64,000 nucleotides of DNA from Bacteroidia bacterium (GTDB lineage Bacteria > Bacteroidota > Ignavibacteria > SZUA-365), in NCBI GenBank assembly GCA_027493955.1, contig JAOSJT010000001.1, positions 2,467,131 through 2,531,130 on the forward strand, read 5' to 3'. The notes under the pieces are model-generated. The model did not search any database. It saw nothing but the letters and a program-made list of their open reading frames with translations, and was not told where the DNA came from. Below, piece after piece: positions 60,217 through 64,000 of this stretch; the first letter of the stretch is position 1, and every line of letters starts with the position of its first letter. The position numbers and the translations under genes are program-made.

Positions 60217-60843
60217 TTATGCAACTTCTTTTTTCCGGAACGGAAGGCCGAACTGCTTGAGAAGGGCCATGGCTTCCTCGTCCGTTTTGGCGCTGGTCAC
60301 GATCGTGATGTCCATACCGAACACACGAGCAATCTTGTCGACATCAATTTCAGGGAAAATGATCTGTTCCTTTACACCGATGCTGTAGTTTCCGCGGCCG
60401 TCAAAGGACTTGTCCGACACACCTTTAAAATCACGGATGCGGGGAATGGCGGTACTGATGAAGCGATCGAGAAATTCATACATGCGGGCGCGGCGGAGCG
60501 TGACACGCAAGCCGATTTGCATACCGGTACGAAGCTTGAAATTCGAGATGCTCAGTTTTGCCTTGGTGACGACGACCTTCTGTCCGGTGATCGTCTCAAG
60601 GTCGTCCGCGGCTTGTTCGATGAGCTTCGCGTCCTGAATCGCGTCTCCGAGACCCATGTTGATACAAATCTTCTCGATTTTCGGTACCTGCATGATGCTG
60701 GTGTAGGAGAACTGTTTCATCAGTTCGGGGACAATGGAGGTCTTATAGCGTTCGAACAGACGGACGCTTTCGACGGGATCGTCGCCGTACTCTTTCTGTT
60801 TTGCCGCGGATTTTGCCGCAGCTTTTTCCTTGGTCTTGGCCAT
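60217..60843 (-). CDS. rplE: 50S ribosomal protein L5
   Basis: 208 aa, about 25 aa longer at the N-terminus than E. coli L5. The extra part is Lys/Ala-rich ([20 protein letters not shown]) and probably contacts RNA. The core is standard: [37 protein letters not shown], the [20 protein letters not shown] loop, and the C-terminal [21 protein letters not shown]. Upstream is rplX (26 bp). Confidence 0.96.
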   Translation of the reverse strand: MAKTKEKAAAKSAAKQKEYGDDPVESVRLFERYKTSIVPELMKQFSYTSIMQVPKIEKICINMGLGDAIQDAKLIEQAADDLETITGQKVVVTKAKLSISNFKLRTGMQIGLRVTLRRARMYEFLDRFISTAIPRIRDFKGVSDKSFDGRGNYSIGVKEQIIFPEIDVDKIARVFGMDITIVTSAKTDEEAMALLKQFGLPFRKKEVA

Positions 60844-60869
60844 GATCTGAATATTGAGTGCGTTGAAGA

Positions 60870-61202
60870 TTATTCGATTGTTTCACCACTGGCTACGCTG
60901 CGTCGCACGTAGCGGGTCTTTCCGGTATTCTCGTCGGTGACAGGAGCTTTCCCGACGCGTGTAGGCTCGTTCGATTTCGGATCGAGGAGCATCACGTTGG
61001 AAATATGAATAGGCGCTTCCTGGCGGGAGATGCCGCCCTGGGGATTGGCCTGTGTCGGCTTTCTGTGTCGCGAGACGATATTGACACCTTCGACGATGAT
61101 GCGCGACTTTTCCGGGATCACGCGCAGGACTTTACCAGATTTCCCCCGCGAGTTGCCGGCGATGACCATCACCATGTCGTTTTTCTTGATCTTGAGCTTC
61201 AT
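60870..61202 (-). CDS. rplX: 50S ribosomal protein L24
   Basis: 110 aa with an N-terminal KOW motif ([20 protein letters not shown]) followed by [19 protein letters not shown] and [10 protein letters not shown]. Initiates 50S assembly at the 5' end of 23S rRNA. The C-terminal tail ([15 protein letters not shown]) is typical. No anomalies. Confidence 0.96.
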   Translation of the reverse strand: MKLKIKKNDMVMVIAGNSRGKSGKVLRVIPEKSRIIVEGVNIVSRHRKPTQANPQGGISRQEAPIHISNVMLLDPKSNEPTRVGKAPVTDENTGKTRYVRRSVASGETIE

Positions 61203-61227
61203 GATTCTTTACGCTGAATGATGGTTA

Positions 61228-61596
61228 TCAGAGTACTTCGGGTGCAAGTGAGACGATCTTCATAAAGGACTTTTCGCGCAGTTCTCTCGCGACGGGTCCG
61301 AAGATACGTGTACCGCGGGGTTCGAGGTTGTTATTGATGAGCACCGCCGCATTTTCATCGAAACGGATATAGGAACCGTCCGGTCGGCGGTATTCTTTTT
61401 TGGTCCGCACGATCACCGCCTTGGAGACTTCTCCCTTTTTCACGGCGCCGCCGGGAATGGCCGATTTAACCGTGATGACGATAATGTCGCCCACGCCGGC
61501 ATAGCGGCGTCCGGATCCGCCCAGAACGCGGATGCAGCGGATTTTTTTCGCGCCGGAGTTGTCGGCGGCGACGAGATTGGTTTCTTCCTGAATCAT
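61228..61596 (-). CDS. rplN: 50S ribosomal protein L14
   Basis: 122 aa, one of the most conserved ribosomal proteins, forming bridge B8. Landmarks are [57 protein letters not shown] and [15 protein letters not shown]. rpsQ is 25 bp upstream. Confidence 0.97.
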   Translation of the reverse strand: MIQEETNLVAADNSGAKKIRCIRVLGGSGRRYAGVGDIIVITVKSAIPGGAVKKGEVSKAVIVRTKKEYRRPDGSYIRFDENAAVLINNNLEPRGTRIFGPVARELREKSFMKIVSLAPEVL

Positions 61597-61621
61597 CGGT
61601 GATACCTATTACTTTAAGCCG

Positions 61622-61903
61622 TTAACGTGCACGTTCTACGATTTCGACCAGCCGCCAGCGTTTGCGTTTGCTGAGGGGACGGGTTTCCATGATCAGCACC
61701 TTGTCGCCGGGAGCGGCGGTGGAATGTTCGTCATGCACGAGATACTTCTTGGAGGTCTTGAAGTACTTCCTATACAGTGGGTGCGGAACCTGACGCTCGA
61801 CGGAAACAGTGATCGTCTTGTTCATTTTATTGGAAACAACGAGACCGACGCGCGTTTTGCGGAAATTCCTTTCGGTGGAAGGGGATGACTGTGCGTTCTC
61901 CAT
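61622..61903 (-). CDS. rpsQ: 30S ribosomal protein S17
   Basis: 93 aa OB-fold protein binding the 5' domain of 16S rRNA. Conserved blocks are [39 protein letters not shown] and [19 protein letters not shown] short N-terminal tail ([13 protein letters not shown]) precedes the core. It starts 2 bp after the rpmC stop. Confidence 0.96.
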   Translation of the reverse strand: MENAQSSPSTERNFRKTRVGLVVSNKMNKTITVSVERQVPHPLYRKYFKTSKKYLVHDEHSTAAPGDKVLIMETRPLSKRKRWRLVEIVERAR

Positions 61904-61905
61904 GA

Positions 61906-62109
61906 TTACTTCTTCTCTCCGCTGATTTCGCGTTCGTTCAATACCGTTTTCATGCGCGCGACATCGCGACGCGCTTTGTTGATCTTTGAGGTGTCGGTCA
62001 GCTGCGAGCTGGCATGCTGAAAGTGCAATGTGACCATCTGATCGAGTTCCTGCGCAATGCGCTCCTCGATTTCAGCATTCGTGAGATTCCGGACTTCTGA
62101 TGCTTTCAT
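61906..62109 (-). CDS. rpmC: 50S ribosomal protein L29
   Basis: 67-aa helical protein near the tunnel exit: [36 protein letters not shown] and [16 protein letters not shown]. It contributes with L23 to the binding platform for SRP and trigger factor. Lies between rplP (18 bp) and rpsQ. Confidence 0.95.
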   Translation of the reverse strand: MKASEVRNLTNAEIEERIAQELDQMVTLHFQHASSQLTDTSKINKARRDVARMKTVLNEREISGEKK

Positions 62110-62127
62110 TATCTGCTGCTCCAGCGC

Positions 62128-62550
62128 TTATTCGCCCGAAAAATCGGGGCGGGTAACGATTTTGACCTTCAGGGGAAGTTTGTAGGCCGCAAGTTTGAGG
62201 GCCTCGTGTGCAAGTTCCGACGCGACACCGCCCACTTCGAACATGATACGGCCGGGCTTGATGACAGACACCCAGAACTCCGGTGCTCCCTTGCCTTTAC
62301 CCATACGGGTTTCGAGCGGCTTTTTGGAAACGGGCTTGTCGGGGAAAATGCGAATCCAGACTTTTCCGTCGCGCTTCATACGGCGCGTGATTGCAATACG
62401 CGCGGCTTCGATCTGGCGCGAGGTAATCCAACCCGGCTCCAGGGCCTTGAGGCCGAAGTCGCCGAAGCTCACGCTCGAACCTCTGTACGCCTTGCCGGTC
62501 ATGCGGCCGCGCTGCTGTTTTCTGAACTTGACTCGTTTGGGCATTAACAT
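62128..62550 (-). CDS. rplP: 50S ribosomal protein L16
   Basis: 140 aa at the base of the central protuberance, near the A site. Landmarks are [60 protein letters not shown] and [20 protein letters not shown]. Two possible start ATGs six bases apart (62550 and 62544); the longer is listed. rpsC lies 40 bp upstream. Confidence 0.97.
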   Translation of the reverse strand: MLMPKRVKFRKQQRGRMTGKAYRGSSVSFGDFGLKALEPGWITSRQIEAARIAITRRMKRDGKVWIRIFPDKPVSKKPLETRMGKGKGAPEFWVSVIKPGRIMFEVGGVASELAHEALKLAAYKLPLKVKIVTRPDFSGE

Positions 62551-62590
62551 GGTCTATATCCTTCGCTTGCTGTTCTGGTATCGTCCGCCG

Positions 62591-63247
62591 TTACACCCGG
62601 CCCGACTGCATGGCGGATTTTTTACCGATCACTTCACCCTTGCAAATCCACACCTTGACACCGATGGAGCCATAGATGGTTTTCGCGGTCGCTCGGGCAA
62701 ACTCGATGTTGGACCGGAGGGTATGCAGAGGGATGCGTCCGTCTTTGTACTGTTCGGTGCGGGACATTTCCGCGCCGCCGAGACGACCCGCACACATGAC
62801 ACGGACGCCATCGGCACCCATACGCATGGCCGAGGTGATGGCGGACTTCATGGCGCGACGGAACGAGACACGGCCTTCGAGCTGGCTGGCGATATTCTCG
62901 GCCACGAGATAGGCGTCGAGTTCCGGACGTTTAATTTCCGAAATCAGGATTTTCACATCCTTGTTCGTCACTTTCTTGAGCTCTTCTTCCAGCTGCGCGA
63001 TTTCCTTGCCGCTCTTTCCGATCACGACACCGGGACGTGAGGTATGAATGGCGAGAACGACGCGCTTCGGTGTGCGCTCGATGACGATACGCGCGATGCC
63101 AGCTTTTTTCAGACGGTTCCGGACGTAATTGCGGATCATCAGATCCTCGTCCAGCTTCGTCGCGAAATTCCTCTCATCGTACCAATTGGCATCCCACTCT
63201 CTGACGATGCCCAGGCGAATTCCAACGGGATGTGTCTTCTGACCCAA
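62591..63247 (-). CDS. rpsC: 30S ribosomal protein S3
   Basis: 218 aa at the mRNA entry site, with helicase-like function. The KH type II domain includes [20 protein letters not shown]; the N-terminus is [20 protein letters not shown]. The C-terminal S3 domain has [20 protein letters not shown] and [11 protein letters not shown]-like end ([15 protein letters not shown]). rplV is 18 bp upstream. Confidence 0.97.
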   Translation of the reverse strand: MGQKTHPVGIRLGIVREWDANWYDERNFATKLDEDLMIRNYVRNRLKKAGIARIVIERTPKRVVLAIHTSRPGVVIGKSGKEIAQLEEELKKVTNKDVKILISEIKRPELDAYLVAENIASQLEGRVSFRRAMKSAITSAMRMGADGVRVMCAGRLGGAEMSRTEQYKDGRIPLHTLRSNIEFARATAKTIYGSIGVKVWICKGEVIGKKSAMQSGRV

Positions 63248-63265
63248 GATAGTGCTCCTGCTTGC

Positions 63266-63616
63266 CTAGTCTTTTTCGGTTACTACGATTGTAAGATGAT
63301 TCGACCGCTTGCGAACGCGGAACGCCCGGCCCATCGGTGCGGGCAGAATGCGCTTCGCCATGGGACCGCCATCAACGGTGATGGTCTTGACGAAGACGTT
63401 TTCGGGATTGATTCTTCCGCCATCCTTGGCGTTGATGAGATTCGCCACGGCCGAACGGAGTGTCAGCTCACACACTTTCGATGCGTGCTTGGGCGAGTAA
63501 TGCAGAATGTCCAGTGCCTGTTCGACGGATTTCCCGCGGATCAGGTCGGCCAGCAGCCGCATTTTGCGGGGCGACCCCTGGATGTATCGTTTGATAGCGC
63601 GTGCTTCGAGACTCAT
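63266..63616 (-). CDS. rplV: 50S ribosomal protein L22
   Basis: 116 aa with the extended beta-hairpin lining the exit tunnel. Features are YIQGSPRKMRLLADLIRGKS, LDILHYSPKHASKVCELTLR and GGPMAKRILPAPMGRAFRVR, the last at the hairpin tip where macrolide-resistance mutations occur in other species. rpsS lies 21 bp upstream. Confidence 0.97.
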   Translation of the reverse strand: MSLEARAIKRYIQGSPRKMRLLADLIRGKSVEQALDILHYSPKHASKVCELTLRSAVANLINAKDGGRINPENVFVKTITVDGGPMAKRILPAPMGRAFRVRKRSNHLTIVVTEKD

Positions 63617-63637
63617 GGTGTACCTTGACGAATTCGT

Positions 63638-63919
63638 TTATCGGGACGATCTTTCGGCCTTGCCGCCGGGATGGCTCCGGAAAATCCGCGTCGGGGAGAA
63701 CTCGCCAAGTTTGTGGCCGATCATGTTCTCCTGCACGTACACCGGAATGAACTTGTTACCGTTGTGCACCGCGAAGGTGTGTCCAATGAAATCCGGCGGA
63801 ATCGTACTGCGCCGCGCCCACGTTTTGACCACACGCTTCTGGTTCGTCCTGTTCAGTTCCTCGACCTTCCGGGCAAGCTTCTGATCGATGAAGGGTCCTT
63901 TTTTCAGTGAACGTGCCAT
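63638..63919 (-). CDS. rpsS: 30S ribosomal protein S19
   Basis: 93 aa, small-subunit head protein. Conserved blocks are [40 protein letters not shown] and [20 protein letters not shown]. Its ATG shares one base with the rplB stop (TAATG), the tightest coupling in this cluster. Confidence 0.97.
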   Translation of the reverse strand: MARSLKKGPFIDQKLARKVEELNRTNQKRVVKTWARRSTIPPDFIGHTFAVHNGNKFIPVYVQENMIGHKLGEFSPTRIFRSHPGGKAERSSR

Positions 63920-64000
63920 TACTTCTTCCGCGACTTGATGATGTACTTATTGGACAAATTCTTCTTCTTGCGCGTCTTCAGACCTTTTGCATACTTGCCC
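63919..64000 (-). CDS. rplB: 50S ribosomal protein L2, C-terminal fragment (cut by window edge)
   Basis: Only the last 26 codons are inside the window. Minus-strand translation gives [19 protein letters not shown] followed by IIKSRKK and a TAA at 63921-63919. The KTRKKKN pattern and the place directly before rpsS identify the L2 tail. The rest of the gene lies beyond the right edge. Confidence 0.93.
   Translation of the reverse strand, partial: GKYAKGLKTRKKKNLSNKYIIKSRKK

Noticed and set aside
1-64000. tRNA or rRNA genes
   Set aside because: I looked through the intergenic gaps for T-loop-like GTTCGA sequences with cloverleaf context and saw none; a covariance search would be decisive.

Overview
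The window looks like a chromosomal segment from a free-living Gram-negative bacterium of the FCB superphylum (Bacteroidota/Chlorobi/Ignavibacteria/Kapabacteria neighbourhood). By eye it is moderately GC-rich (about 55-60 %). Four large secreted proteins end in type IX secretion (T9SS) C-terminal sorting domains. Other lineage hints are outer-membrane barrel proteins ending in Phe, lipoproteins, a Zn-type S14 and short GTAAAG-type intergenic repeats. Phylum-level placement is inference; no rRNA is present.

Layout. 0-3.1 kb: repeat-rich DNA and a BNR-propeller T9SS cargo. 3.1-12.1 kb: a repeat patch, then a mostly plus-strand housekeeping run: M50B-like protease, gltX, folB-folK-deoxynucleoside kinase, small membrane protein, GT9, Ppx/GppA phosphatase, asnS. 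12.1-20.2 kb: POT transporter, FG-GAP/UnbV T9SS cargo, AAA/DUF4143 ATPase behind 16-bp iterons, Ig-like T9SS cargo. 20.7-33.4 kb: alpha/beta hydrolase and DinB, then two ECF sigma loci described below, with a second DinB, alkaline phosphatase, redoxin and DUF192 genes between them. 33.5-38 kb: two GT4 glycosyltransferases, a small lipoprotein and a membrane-anchored GH13 amylase. 38-43.8 kb: NtrB/NtrC-type pair followed by a sigma-54-type promoter and a small secreted-protein/outer-membrane-barrel cassette. 43.9-51.5 kb: SBBP-type T9SS cargo, metallophosphatase, divergent crtI, trans-acting enoyl-reductase-like protein, a frameshifted gene and MarC. 51.6-64 kb: engB, a strong terminator, then the long minus-strand ribosomal cluster from rplQ back to the end of rplB, with rpoA, infA, map, secY and rpmJ inside. 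rpsD (S4) is absent from its usual place between rpsK and rpoA.

Most interesting system. At 22.5-26.4 kb, four minus-strand genes run rhomboid protease, ECF sigma factor, a 463-aa anti-sigma protein, lipoprotein serpin. The anti-sigma protein has a cytoplasmic domain, one inner-membrane helix, a long disordered linker and a C-terminal outer-membrane-barrel-like domain. This architecture matches the dual-membrane-spanning anti-sigma (Dma) proteins recently described in Bacteroides. Here it is flanked by an intramembrane protease and a protease inhibitor, suggesting a self-contained proteolysis-gated envelope signalling circuit. A paralogous locus at 30-33.4 kb carries the split form: sigma, single-pass anti-sigma, separate signal-peptide-bearing barrel protein, lipoprotein. 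Both loci have a GTAAC...GTC ECF-type promoter candidate upstream of sigma. A second candidate novel system is the sigma-54 cassette at 38-43.8 kb, which encodes two tiny secreted DxDGDG proteins and a glycine-loop barrel.
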